From Syngnathus acus (lineage: Eukaryota; Chordata; Actinopteri; Syngnathiformes; Syngnathidae): a stretch of DNA of 64,000 bases. Of this stretch, positions 1 to 9,480 are shown piece after piece. Every line of letters starts with the position of its first letter. The first letter of the stretch is position 1. A model generated the notes under the pieces. It was given only the letters and a program-made list of their open reading frames with translations, made no database searches and was not told the DNA's origin. The DNA is taken from the NCBI RefSeq assembly GCF_901709675.1, contig NC_051092.1, positions 16,063,128 to 16,127,127 on the forward strand, given 5' to 3'. A program made the position numbers and the translations under genes.

Positions 1-839
1 TTTTCACTCCTTTGGAGCAGATTATCTTGATCGTATGATTATGTTGGAATGTAGACTAGAATTATTAAGTTTGTTTAAACCTTTTACCTTTCCTTGACTC
101 TGAAAAGTTTAGCCATTCAGTTGTTGAAACTTTCCAAATGGTGTGGAAACATTCTTGCTTAGTTAGTCATCTAAAATGCTCCACTAGTTTCTGTTTCCAC
201 GACCTTGTAAAACAATGAGCTGGGACCCTCCGCACTGATTAACCAGTTGCTGAGGTGACCACCAAACATGTCCAATGTCACCCCCACCCTGCTTTCTCTC
301 AATAAATACTCTCTTGCAAGAATCCAAAGTTAGACCTCATTCGATCATCGCTGTACGCACAGCGACGAATGACTCTCCACTTGCAAGTGCTTAAAAAGGG
401 CATACTGTCTCCCGTGTGGTTCTTGCAAAAATAAGTTAGAGTGAGCACCACTCTAACAGTAGGTACTTGCCTTTTTGTCATATATAACCACACATTTTGT
501 TTTCTTTGCATTCTGTTCTAGTCCCTGTTTATTGCTTTATTCTGATACTAAATTGAGGATCTTTTCAAGCTGTTTTTCTGAGTCCGCAATGAGTACAGGA
601 AGAAGTTGTAACAGAAGCTGCAGCAGAACAGCATGAAGGAGGGGTGGGACGGGATGAGGCTGATCACTGAGTGTGGTCCGAAACAAAGTGTCATCGCTAG
701 TGGCAGTGTGGAGAGGGTGAACCAGCTGAATGACTTTTTTTAACAGGTTCAACAGCACTCACTTGTCTTTGCCCTTGCTCCCGCCGCCCCTTTCTGCTCT
801 CCGGTCTGCCCTTCCGCCCAGGGTGACGGCAGCTCAAGT
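1..839. other. No gene recognised
   Basis: AT-rich sequence with a few short open frames on both strands that resemble nothing I know and show no splice or codon pattern. An AATAAA lies near 300. From about 750 the sequence grades into the 5' edge of the Rex1 fragment that follows. Confidence 0.5.
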
Positions 840-2087
840 AAGTGGCCAGCTGAGGAGACTCCGGTAAGGCTGTTGGTCCAGACGGTGTCTCTCCTCGTCT
901 GCGTCCCCTGTGCTCTGGGGCTGGGTGACCCTATCCAGCGTGTCTTCAACATGAGGCTGGAGAAAGGTGTGATGCCTCAGCTGTGGAAGACATCGTGCAT
1001 CGTCCCTGTCCCCAAGAAACCGTGGCCTACCGAGCTAAATTACTTTCGGCCAGTTGCGCTAACATCTCACGTGATGAAGACTCTGGAGCATCTGCTGCTT
1101 CACCACCTTAGACCTCAGGTTCGCCTTGCTCTCGATCCTTTACAATTTACGTATCGAGAGAAGGTGGTGGTGGTGGAGGATGCTGTTGCCCATATGCTGC
1201 ATCGTTCTCTCTCTCTCACCTGGACAAGGGAAAGGGGGCTGCGCTCCTGAATGACAAGATGTTGGTGATGGGCGTGAGGTCACACCTGAGGGCATGGGTC
1301 ATGGACTACCTGACGGCCAGGCCTCAGTATGTGAGGTTGGGAGGCTGTGAGCCAGGCATGGTGAGGAGCAGCGTGGGAGGACCGCAGGGAACGGTGCTCT
1401 CTCCTTTCCTGTTCACCCTGTACACTTCTGACCTCCAGTACAACTCTGAGTTCTGCCATGTGCAGAAGTTTGCGGACGATACTGCTACTGTTGGCTGTAT
1501 TAGAGATGGATGGGAGGAGGAGTACAGAGGCCTGGTCCGGCGCTTTGCTAATTTATGTGGCTCCAACCACCTGCACCTCAACACCAAGGAAATGGTGGTG
1601 GACTTCAGAAGGCCCAGGCCTTGTCCTGAGCCTGTCGACGGGGACTGTGGATATTGTGCACACCTGTAAATATCTTGGAGTGTTGTTGGACGACAAACTC
1701 GACTGGTCTGCTCATGTGGCCACTATATGCAAAAAAGGACTGTACTTCTTCAGGCGGTTGGCATCCTTCGATGTCTGCAGGGTGATGCTGCGGATGTTTT
1801 ATCGCTCTGTTGTGGTGAGCGCCCTATTCTTTGCTGTGGCGACCTGGGGAGGGGGGGGCAAGAAGAGGGATGCCTCCCGCCTGGACAAACTAGTAAGGAA
1901 GGCAGCTTCTGTTGTGGGCACGGAGCTACATGATCTGGCGTCTGTGGCAGATCAGCGGGTGTTGGCTCGGCTGCTGTCCTTCAAAGACAACCCCGAACAC
2001 CCAATGCACAGCACCATCAGTGGGCGGATGAGCAGATTCAGTGAGAGTCATGGAGAGTCTGTCAGTCTGTCAGTCTGTTACTCGTGA
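840..2087 (+). pseudogene. Rex1-type LINE reverse transcriptase, 5'-truncated and decayed
   Basis: This is a remnant of a non-LTR retrotransposon reverse transcriptase of the CR1/L2/Rex1 group, which would copy its own RNA at a nicked target. The start holds a GPDGV-like stretch, then LWKTSCIVPVPKKP and a YFRPVALTSH block. The central part has STGAPQGT-like residues (here VGGPQGTVLSPF) and KFADDTATVG, the catalytic F-A-D-D box, near 1470. The C-terminal thumb follows with YLGVLLDDKLDW. At least two frame changes (near 1250 and 1640-1670) and an internal deletion of the FSSAFN region break the frame, so it is dead. The upstream endonuclease is absent, as expected of 5' truncation. The assignment to Rex1 rather than a sister L2 family is an inference from similarity to the better copies at 21284-22663 and 50790-52486. 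Confidence 0.8.
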
Positions 2088-2138
2088 GTTGTACTACAGT
2101 CCCACGTAGATGACTCACAAATGCATATCTGAAGGGGT

Positions 2139-2153
2139 GCGTGTGTGTGTGCA

Positions 2154-2192
<39 letters not shown>

Positions 2193-2210
2193 GTGTGTGC
2201 GTGTGTGTGT
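2139..2210. repeat. (GT)n microsatellite, interrupted
   Basis: About 70 bases of alternating GT with a few GC and CA interruptions, just downstream of the Rex1 remnant. Confidence 0.95.
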
Positions 2211-2683
2211 AGCTACACATTCAGGCCCCAAGGGGACGCTAGTATCACTAATATTCCCAATCTGGCTGCAGTCTTATTCACTTGGCTATCAACGGTGATC
2301 ATTTTCATTTTGTGAGTTTTGAGACAAGGAACAATGGACAAGTGCCATTATTTTACATTCTTTAAATTGAAATAAATGAAAGCATAAAATAGAAATAACA
2401 ATAAAATGTTAACAATGTTAACACAACATTGAAGACAGTAAAAAATGGATGACGCTTGACACTATATTCAGCAACGCCCTGTGTTGAATTATGTGCTGTT
2501 GTTGTACTATTTGGTAAAATACATGTTCAGATGTCATTGTGATTTTTTGTATTTTTTTTGTATTGAATGCCACAGTTATGTTGACTGCAATTGTTGCATC
2601 ACAGATGTGAAGTTTCTCATTTATGTGCGGACACTTTATTAGTTAAAATCCTTTTACGGGAGTATGTGAAGATGCGCAGTACT
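2211..2683. other. No gene recognised
   Basis: AT-rich sequence without a supported gene or a repeat family that I can name. Confidence 0.5.
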
Positions 2684-3043
2684 AGCGTGACTCAGGAATA
2701 TAAGATATTGACATTGAAGTTGAAAATACAACAGTTTATGGGCCTAGGCACGGCACAGGAGGAGGGAGATGGCAGTGGTTAAAGTTTGACGGGAATAGAA
2801 ACAACTACGAACTTTGGAAGGTAAAGTTCCTCGGCCACTTAAGGTCACGACTGCCACACCAGACCCAGAAATGAATGCAAAATGCTATGCAAACCTAATT
2901 TGGTCACTGGTAATGTGGGAAGCGACAAATGATGACAAAAAAGTTCTGGAAATGCTACGCAGCTATTATGCTAGTCAGTGCAAGCCCAAAATTATTGCAC
3001 TGTACACGGAACTAACCTCCCTGAAGAAAGGGAAGACGCTATA
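2684..3043 (+). pseudogene. Ty1/copia-type gag remnant
   Basis: The reading frame around 2770-2830 gives KFDGNRNNYELWKVKFLGHL, and after a frame change 2875-3043 gives CYANLIWSLVMWEATNDD followed by KPKIIALYTELTSLKKG. This order (FDG-NY-W, then the ALYTELTSLKKG block) is that of the Gag N-terminal domain of Ty1/copia polyproteins, which builds the intracellular particle. The frame breaks and the lack of downstream protease and pol show a short dead fragment. A copia pol fragment on the opposite strand at 38978-39835 is the only other trace of this superfamily here. It could come from the same family, but nothing links the two directly. Confidence 0.7.
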
Positions 3044-5140
3044 AAATTGTGACAAAGTAGGCACTGGAACAGTCTACTGACCTTTTTTTCTACAAAATGT
3101 ATGTCATTGTTAAACAACTCTAAAACTGAGCATTTACAGTAGGCGTTGGTGTAGTTCATTTGACTTTATTCCTCATGAACAAGCATGGTGGGGGCATAGT
3201 CGAAAGCAAAGACTGAGAATGTCAGGAAGGCAAACACAGGTCATGAATGACATCCAGGAAGTGGTCTAGATTTAGATTTCCTCTTCATCCCATAGCTCCT
3301 TTGGGTGGAGGCTGTGATGAGTGGTCCTTAACGTGCTGACAAAAACATATACAGTACAGTTTTCTTTGGGCTTGTTTTTCCTTTTTCAGGCTCACTCTCA
3401 CATACAGTGGAATGTTTTTGTTTAATTTGTTGCAGTTGTTTTTTACGATCATAATATTAACATATTCGACATGTATGGAGTGCTGCTTAGTTGTTAAGCG
3501 TGTGTGCCTCTGTAATTTTCTAATATGTAAGCAGTTGCGATGAGGTACCGCATCCATTCATTCATCCATTCATTGCACCTTTGAACAAACAGTGTATGTG
3601 ACATGCAGAAGAAAGAAACTTCTCAATTGGAATGCAAGCTGCACGTCATCCCGGTTGGCTAATCGCACTTATTTTCATTCGCACATCTGGAGGAAACTGT
3701 TTCAGGAATGTGCAGTGACCTCTGCAGGGGCAGGTGCTCAATGTTGAAAAGGGGTTATGGAACTTGTTTTGTATGTGGAAAGAATCTAAATATAACATGC
3801 ATAGAATGCTAATTTGTGGTCATTCAATATAAAGTATTTGTAGTTCCATACTGGACAGCTGGGTTAACAAACCTTTCAAAATTTTTTGGAAATGATAAGG
3901 TACTGTAGAGGTGGAGGCTTCAGTGAGGGCATGGACAGGGCTACAATATAAGACTGCATTTTCCTTTAGGATGGAAATAAGTGAGGAAGATATTCTGAAA
4001 AAATAGACACTTGCCTTTAGGGCAGGGGTGTTCAAACTCATTCCAGAGGGGTGTATTGGCCCACAATTTCTTTGGCCTCAAGTGCGGAGGGGCGGGGAGC
4101 TATTCTTCAACCGGTTTCCTGCCATATATGATACATGCTTGCCAACTTTGGGTTGTGAAAAATTGTTTTTTTTTTTTTCATCGGGTTTTCAGACCCTAAT
4201 ATCAGTCTGTGGACCACTCAGTGACAGGCTGTAGAGAAATTATTTTAAAAATTTCACACATAATTTGGACACACTGACCTGTTCGATGTCAATTGTAGCA
4301 CTTTACAGCAAATACATTATTCTGTTGAGAGGAGAAAGTGTCATCTTGCAGCATGGGTAATAATTTAACATAACATCTGTCTGTGTAAACAAACAGATGA
4401 GACAAAACAACTGTTTGTCTCTTTGCTGTTTAATTTTACTAGCTAGTAATGTGCAGAAAACATCAGAACCTTTATGGAACATTAAACACACATCCATCTC
4501 CCGGTTCTTTTCTTCATCCTCTTTGATTTTAAATGTTCATTTTGCGTGCCCTGATTATTAAATTTGCTTCAATAAAGTCTTGTTTCAATTGCCGTATTTC
4601 TTGACCCCCGTTAGTTGAGGGCTCCCTGACGCTCCATGTTATGTTGCAAAGTTTTTAGAGTACTGTGCCGTTTGGATGGAGCCCATCTGCTTGCGTTGCT
4701 GGACACATGAGCAAGGGAGGGGAGCCTTCGTGGTGAGCAGGTTGGTTGGAGGGAAGCAAGCAAGGAGGAGCCGTGATGCAGGCAAGCGGGAGACACTGTT
4801 GAAAATCAGGTCTCCTGCCTAAATGGGGAAATTTGGCAAGTGTGTACTATGTCCCACACACTTACTTCCTATCGTGGCAAAAGCACAAACAGGAAACTGA
4901 ATTGGAACAACACTAATTCCTTTTACTTGTCGATGGGATCAGCCATTCAGTGTTGAGCTTGAATCTGAGAAACCTGAGCGTGTGGTCTGATCCTCCCACT
5001 TCGCCATAACCAACCATTGCGGTGTACTTAAAACAAAAAGAACTTGGTAAAACTACTGTGGGGACGAGGATTATTAAATTAGGTCATACTTTTGCATCAG
5101 CTATTAGTTAAATACACTGTATTAGATCTTCTTGGTTTAG
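3044..5140. other. No gene; scattered repeat scraps
   Basis: No coding region is supported. At 3553-3580 there is a short CATT-type simple repeat. At about 4023 a CAGGGGTGTTCAAACTC stretch looks like a hAT element tip, but no partner end was found. An AATAAA lies near 4572. Confidence 0.4.
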
Positions 5141-5219
5141 AGGAGCACCTTTAGTTGTCTATGTGAAGCCCTTTGAGACTGCTTGTGATTTAGGGCTATA
5201 CAAATAAACTTGACTTGAG
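5141..5219 (+). mobile_element. L2/CR1-type LINE 3' tail
   Basis: The block runs from TTTAGTTGTC through CCTTTGAGACTGC to an AAATAAACTTGACTTGAG ending. It matches the common 3' end of fish L2/CR1 LINEs and of the SINEs that borrow it, which has a short repeated terminal motif. No coding part is attached. Confidence 0.6.
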
Positions 5220-5223
5220 TAGT

Positions 5224-5545
5224 TGTATTTCCATCCATCCATTGTCTTAACTGTTTATCCTCACAATTGTCTCAGTTCAGGCAGTTGGGGTACACACTGA
5301 ACTGGTTGCCAGCAAATCGCAGGGCACTCGTAGACAGAAAAAACATTCATACTCTCAATCACATCTAAGGACAATTTATTTTGATTGCCCAATTAACCTA
5401 CCATGCATATCATTGGAATGTGGGCAGAAACTGGAGTATCTGAAGAAACCCACGCAGGCACGGGGAGAACATGCAAACTTCAGACAGGAACGGAGCCTGA
5501 ATGAAATTCGCACCTCCGAAATGTGAAGTGACATGCTCACCAGTG
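5224..5545. repeat. Unclassified teleost interspersed repeat
   Basis: It begins with CCATCCATCC and contains the stretch ACCCACGCAGGCACGGGGAG followed by AACATGCAAAC, a pattern I recognise from a very widespread fish repeat. No open frame or terminal repeat is evident, and the class is not certain. Confidence 0.55.
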
Positions 5546-6342
5546 CTCCTACGCCTTCATTGTATCTTGGTTTTGTACATAAATTAGAGTACCGGAACTT
5601 TTAATACAGAGGGCATCTTTTATTTCTGTCAGTGCCTTTGTAAGCCTTTCTTTTAGAGTGATTTGGGTTTTTTGAGTTTTCAGCAAGTCATGTAATGAAA
5701 TTGTGATGAATGGTGACAATGTACAAGCGGAGCGTGCTCCATATATATTATCACCTCACTCCACTCCAGTCCAGCTTGTGAAAGTCAATTCAAAATCAAA
5801 TTAATTTCTGTTTGTTAGTGCCTACAATTATCCCTAGCAAACGTGAGTCCGGGTGGTAACACAGAACAGCTTCAGAAAAATAAAGCAAACATTTTCAAAC
5901 CTGTGTATCTACTCATATGTTAAATTTAGTGAACAGAAAAACTCAAAACAGGCCTGAGAAAGTCTAATATGAATTGATACATTTACATTACATTAGCATA
6001 GCAGCAGCAGCAACAAAAACACTAGCTACAATCTTGCATACTGTTGCAACTTTTGTTCAACTGAGACAAATATTAAAGTATAACATCTTGCTCCCAGTCT
6101 CCTGAATGTAGAAAACCTCCCAGTGGACAATGCTCCTTCCCCCGCCTCTCCTTCCCACTCACCACCATCCAAGATAATTCTCTTCCACCCACTGCACTCT
6201 CTTCCTGTTGGCGCCACAACAGGAAAATGGCTCAGGGAGTTGGTATAGAGAAAAAGTTGAATGGATAAGTGCTCCATCCTCTTTTCTTATTTTCCGCGTA
6301 TCTGTCAGGAGACTTGTGCACGGACAGGCGTCTGGAATCACA
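5546..6342. other. No gene recognised upstream of the candidate exon
   Basis: AT-rich sequence. The last 150 bases become less AT-rich and could be 5' untranslated sequence of the candidate exon at 6343-6376, but no promoter element is convincing. Confidence 0.35.
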
Positions 6343-6376
6343 ATGTCATCAGAGAATCATGTTGGTGACAAACCAG
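6343..6376 (+). CDS. Candidate first coding exon of exocyst component 3-like 1
   Basis: An ATG in acceptable context (cacaATGtc) opens a short frame MSSENHVGDKP that ends after one base of the next codon at a GT donor (CCAG|gtaatg, GT at 6377). The exon therefore ends in phase 1. The next recognisable exoc3l1 exon at 40785 begins in the same phase, and the joined codon would be Asp, leading into LTMVVPDVWPEVERAE. Human EXOC3L1 likewise has a short non-conserved N-terminus before its WPE-ERAE block. The link across 34 kb is an inference: short exons with matching phase can arise by chance, and the ATG at 40793 inside exon 2 could instead be the start. RNA reads joining 6376 to 40785 would settle it. 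Confidence 0.4.
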
Positions 6377-6783
6377 GTAATGCTAGACAAAATATAAGAT
6401 GTTATTAAGTCAATAACACCCTCGTTTTTAAAGAGTCATCATAGAATTGACAGCACTCAATCTGTACGGATTTTGCTTTCAAAACAAAATTACAATTATT
6501 TTAAGAGCAAGCAAAATTGGAAGTGGTTGTGGAGATTGACGTAGGCTTGAAGTGTGCTATTGAACAAGGCAAAAATTGCGAAGTGTGCGAAATTCCCTCA
6601 CTACATCTCCCTTACGTGAGACTGGTTATTGCTGGTGTCATAGCAAAAAGGTTTTGTGTTTGGATCTTGATACAGCACTTTCTTTTTTTCTTTTGTGAAG
6701 TTCAGATGTTTTCCATTGCTTGTGCAGGTTCTCTTCAGCCTTCCTCACACATCGAAAGAATGTACTGTCCTACAGGCATACAG

Positions 6784-7103
6784 GACTGTCTCAGAAAATT
6801 AGAATATTGTAATAAAGTTCTTTATTTTCTGTAATGCAATGGACATTTTCAAATGTTTGATTTTGTTTTGCTGTTATAAATCTTTTTTTTTACTTGGTCT
6901 GAGGAAATATTCTATTATTTTGAGATAGGATATTTGAGTTTTCTTAAGCTGTATGCCATAATCAGCAATATTAAAATAATAAAAGGCTTGCAATATTTCA
7001 GTTGATTTGTAATGAATCCAGAATGTATGACATTTTTGGTTTTTTAATTGCATTACAGAAAATAAAGAACTTTATCACAATATTCTAATTTTCTGAGACA
7101 GTC
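6784..7103. mobile_element. 320-bp MITE with 57-bp terminal inverted repeats
   Basis: Bases 6784-6840 (starting GACTGTCTCAGAAAATTAG) are repeated in inverted form at 7047-7103 with one mismatch in 57. The interior is AT-rich and non-coding, so this is a non-autonomous DNA transposon. The superfamily and target duplication are not clear from the flanks (ACAG before, TATT after). Confidence 0.85.
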
Positions 7104-7520
7104 TATTTGGCCATTAAGAACTTTATAAAACCTGTACGTGTAAGCAAGTATGAATTGACAGTGTGCCAGCTGAGTATCCCATCTCTCACTGTTATTAAAG
7201 TAGCTGTGATAGGTCCAGGTTAGGGCTGCATGATCTTGGAAAAACATGCAATATGCAATATGGTTGTTATTGATACGTGCGATATTGATAGTATATTTGC
7301 CTGATATGGCCAAATCATAAGGTCTATGCAGGGGCAGGGAAGATGCCTGTTGTTTGCTAAAAAAGGCAATGCAGCTGTTACAAACAATTCTGGTGGCAAA
7401 GATTGCTCCAACAATCAATACTGGGTACTGTTCAATCAATATGAGGGTTGTGACTGGCACTGTCTTATGTTTGATGTGAGAAATAAGAATCAGAATCAAT
7501 CCTTATTTGCCACCGTCAGC
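7104..7520. other. Repeat scraps, no gene
   Basis: A TAGGGCTGCATGATCTTGG stretch near 7222 resembles the ends of fish hAT elements. At 7484-7512 the run AAGAATCAGAATCAATCC looks like the 3' microrepeat tail of a minus-strand LINE. Both are too short to classify firmly. Confidence 0.35.
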
Positions 7521-8912
7521 CATAGACGTCTATTAGACGTCTGGTCTCATATAGACCTAAAATAGACGTCTAAATTAAAAACATTAAATATGATCATATT
7601 TCAAAATTTTAAAGTCTGAACCAGCTGTAAGTTGTATAAATAATGTACAGAAGTTGTTTGGATTTGTGTTTAACAAGCGTATTGATCCGTACATGTGAAT
7701 TGGTTATTTCTGTAACCAGATATAGACGTCTATTTTAGGTTATTTAATAGACGTCTAAATTATGTCTATATATATAGACCTAAAATAGACGTCTATATTA
7801 GGTTATTTTATAGACGTCTAAATTACATCTATATATAGACCTAAAATAGACGTCTAAAGTAGGTTATTTTAGATTATTTTATAGACATCTAAATTACGTC
7901 TATATATAGACCTAAAATATACGTCTATATTAGATCTATCTGTAGACCTAATTTAGACGTCTATATTAGGTCTACACATAGACTTAATTTAGACGTCTAT
8001 ATTAGGTCTTTAGAATAACCTAAAATCGTCTACACATAGACCGAAAATAGATGACAAAATTAAAGCATCAAATATGAAATATTAATCCTAAACCAATCTG
8101 AAATTTGAATTGGCTTGAATTCATTCGTTCCAAACAGGCAAACCACACATAACCAATCAAATGAAGACAAATGCACTGAAAAGCACAAGCAAGGTGAAAG
8201 TCATTCAAACTATGACTCTGTACAAACAGAAAAAAATCCACTGCACAAAATAGGCAGAGCCTACCTGTTTGAAAAGGAATTGGAAGTTGCATAAATTTAA
8301 CATTCAATACTAATATTGTACAGAAGTTGTGATGCTGTTTTAAACAACCATTGATCCGTGTTAATTGTGGTTATGTCAGGCTTCGGGGTGGAGGAATGGA
8401 GCGAGGCGACCAAGTGCAGCTTGGACCAGGGTTTATTGTAGAAACCAAAGGGACAGACACGGCAAACTGACGTGACTTAACAACAAACTAACAGGACTAA
8501 CCGACCAAAACATGAAACAAGAGACAGGAACCCAACAAACCGTGTGACAGTGAGACATGCATTGTCCACATCTCATGCAATGCTCCGACGGCGAGTGACA
8601 CGCAAACAGAACTTAAATACAACACAGGTAACGAGGGGCAGGTGCGTGTGATTAAACTAATCAAGGGCACACAGGAAGGGAGGGGCGAGCACACAGACAC
8701 ACAGAAACGATGACAACCTATACACATCACAAAACTGGGGACGAGACATGACAGGTTATTTCGGTAACCTGATATTAGGGCTATGGAATAACCTAAAATA
8801 GACGTCATAATTAAATCCATCAAATATGATATTTCAAAATATAAAACTCTGAACCAGCTGTAAGTTGTATAAATAATGTACAGAATTTTAAACAATCATT
8901 ATTAATTTTAAC
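7521..8912. repeat. Left arm of foldback element 1, with tandem palindromic modules
   Basis: Between 7725 and 8045 the palindrome AGACGTCT and variants recur about every 20-45 bases, separated by TAGACCTAAAATAGACG or AGGTTATTTTATAGACG spacers and by TAGACC/GGTCTA half-palindromes. The flanking longer module (AACCAGCTGTAAGTTGTATA to GGTTATTTCTGTAACC) occurs more than once. A solo LTR occupies 8374-8753. The arm resumes at 8754 and stops at about 8912, where a LINE begins. Confidence 0.8.
8374..8753 (-). mobile_element. Solo LTR with 5-bp target duplication GGTTA
   Basis: On the minus strand the 380-bp unit starts TGTCATGTCTCGTCCCC and ends GAAGCCTGACA. It contains a TATTTAAG-type TATA box and a CAATAAACCC polyadenylation signal. 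It is flanked by GGTTA at 8369-8373 and 8754-8758, and removing it and one copy restores the foldback module. It belongs to the same LTR family as 24824-25182 and 34734-35139. The internal part was lost by LTR-LTR recombination, as is usual for solo LTRs. Confidence 0.9.
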
Positions 8913-9480
8913 CGTACGTCTCATGTCATGTTCGTCCTTCGCTTTCGAAGATGACCATGTGACTTCACAGTGTCTTATGTGTGCGGAGATGGCTGATGAG
9001 GCCAATCCCTGCACGGAATGACCGGTTTCAGTGGGGGCAGGTTAGGGTTGAGTGCTGGTTGGGTGGGAGAGAAGAACTGTCTTTTGTTTTGCGAAGCTGT
9101 CGTTTCTGTTCCGCTTCGTGGATGCGTAGCTTTTCAAAGTCTGTAACGCCGTGCTTGACTGCAGAGCGCCAGTTTGGTCGGTGTTGGGCATCGGCCTCCC
9201 AGGTCTCTGGGTCCAGACCGCAGCTTTTGAGACTGGCCTTTAGGGTGTCCTTGTACCGCTTCCGCTGGCCGCCACGAGAGCGCTTGCCAAGGTGTAGTTC
9301 GCCGTACAGAAACCTTTTTGGAAGGCGTTCGTCTGGCATGCGGCAGACATGACCAGCCCATCTGAGCTGGGAGCGCTTGAGGATGGCATAGATGTTTTCC
9401 ATCTCTGCCCAGTGGAGGACCTCAGTGTCTGGGATCTTGTCCTGCCATCTGATGTTCAGTAGCTTCCTGAGGCATCCCAC
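8913..9480 (-). pseudogene. C-terminal end of a LINE ORF2 (zinc-knuckle-tailed family), fused to an L2 fragment
   Basis: The minus-strand frame 9480-9028 gives GCLRKLLNIRWQDKIPDTEV, LRWAGHVCRMPDERLPKRF and KRYKDTLKASL. These are the typical tail of an endonuclease/reverse-transcriptase LINE polyprotein. Past a stop at 9025 the same frame continues CPH-NRSFRAGIGLISHLRTHK, a Cys/His tail in which the second Cys of the first pair is replaced by a stop. The fragment begins without its own reverse transcriptase core. At 9480 it joins directly, in the same orientation, to the L2-type element whose ORF2 stops short. The 3' end at about 8913 abuts foldback element 1. The clade is uncertain. Confidence 0.75.

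Noticed and set aside
7725-8045. CRISPR-like array of short palindromic repeats
   Set aside because: Spacing is irregular, spacers are themselves repetitive, and the sequence is vertebrate with no cas genes.
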